A DNA stretch of 6,673 nt, taken from positions 2,527-9,199 of the forward strand of contig DLLE01000031.1 in NCBI GenBank assembly GCA_002477955.1. The letters are read 5' to 3'. A program made the translations under genes and the position numbers. The notes beneath the pieces are model-generated. The model was not told the origin of the DNA. It saw nothing but the letters and a program-made list of their open reading frames with translations, and made no database searches. Shown here in pieces: positions 6,611-6,673 of this stretch. Every line of letters begins with the position of its first letter. Position 1 is the stretch's first letter. The stretch comes from Treponema sp. UBA7570 (GTDB taxonomy: Bacteria; Spirochaetota; Spirochaetia; Treponematales; Treponemataceae).

Positions 6611-6639
6611 TTGAATAAATATGCAGAACTTTGTATGAT
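6611..6639 (+). promoter_or_regulatory. Candidate promoter for a gene beyond the right edge
   Basis: TTGAAT (6611-6616, 4 of 6) and TATGAT (6634-6639, 5 of 6) are separated by 17 bases. Transcription would begin near 6646. GGAG at 6664-6667 followed by CTTTTT at the window end looks like the ribosome site of a plus-strand gene starting just outside. Confidence 0.5.
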
Positions 6640-6655
6640 AATTGCATATTTATTC
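6613..6655. repeat. Perfect 13-bp inverted repeat around the -10 element
   Basis: GAATAAATATGCA (6613-6625) and TGCATATTTATTC (6643-6655) are exact inverted copies separated by 17 bases. The left arm covers the end of the -35 hexamer and the spacer; the right arm covers the expected transcription start. Arm centres are 30 bp apart, close to three helical turns. The core ATATTTAT also occurs at 6602-6609. This is consistent with a repressor operator, or with an RNA hairpin. Confidence 0.6.
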
Positions 6656-6663
6656 GTGATAGT

Positions 6664-6667
6664 GGAG
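6664..6667 (+). promoter_or_regulatory. Probable Shine-Dalgarno of an off-window gene
   Basis: GGAG lies six bases before the window end, downstream of the promoter at 6611-6639. A start codon is expected at or just after the boundary but cannot be seen. Confidence 0.45.
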
Positions 6668-6673
6668 CTTTTT

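Overview
The window looks like chromosomal DNA from a spirochaete, most likely a host-associated Treponema. The basis is inference: AT-rich codon use, a ThrH-type phosphatase, a BMP-family binding protein related to the treponemal/clostridial groups, and a very large propeller-type membrane sensor. No rRNA, tRNA, CRISPR array or transposase is visible.

Layout. Positions 22-51 hold a strong intrinsic terminator. Next, on the minus strand (55-660), is thrH, a HAD-family phosphoserine phosphatase/homoserine phosphotransferase. Positions 661-971 form a divergent intergenic region with candidate promoters in both directions. Between them lies an approximately 65% GC block (758-840) that looks like a dispersed repeat, and its edge shares 22 of 23 bases with the inside of thrH. 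A two-gene plus-strand operon follows. The first gene (972-4544) encodes a 1190-residue sensor: a multi-helix membrane domain resembling ECF S components, about 14 propeller repeats, a Y_Y_Y domain, one transmembrane helix and a cytoplasmic HD-GYP domain. The second gene (4553-5755) encodes a membrane-anchored or secreted BMP-family substrate-binding protein, and its ribosome binding site sits on the sensor's stop codon. Thirteen bases later a convergent minus-strand gene (5769-6473) encodes a stand-alone HD-domain phosphohydrolase that may be translated from a leaderless mRNA. The last 200 bases are intergenic. They contain a dyad at 6523-6553 and, at 6601-6667, a plus-strand promoter wrapped in a perfect 13-bp inverted repeat, with a Shine-Dalgarno for a gene that starts just past the window.

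The operon is the most interesting part. A solute-binding protein with no transporter subunits in the window is translationally coupled to a predicted c-di-GMP phosphodiesterase with a huge extracytoplasmic sensor. I infer a signalling unit in which a small molecule, perhaps a nucleoside as in other BMP proteins, is sensed outside the membrane and controls c-di-GMP breakdown inside. The domain calls are well supported by motifs. The ligand, the partnership between the two proteins and the enzymatic activity are not shown by the sequence.
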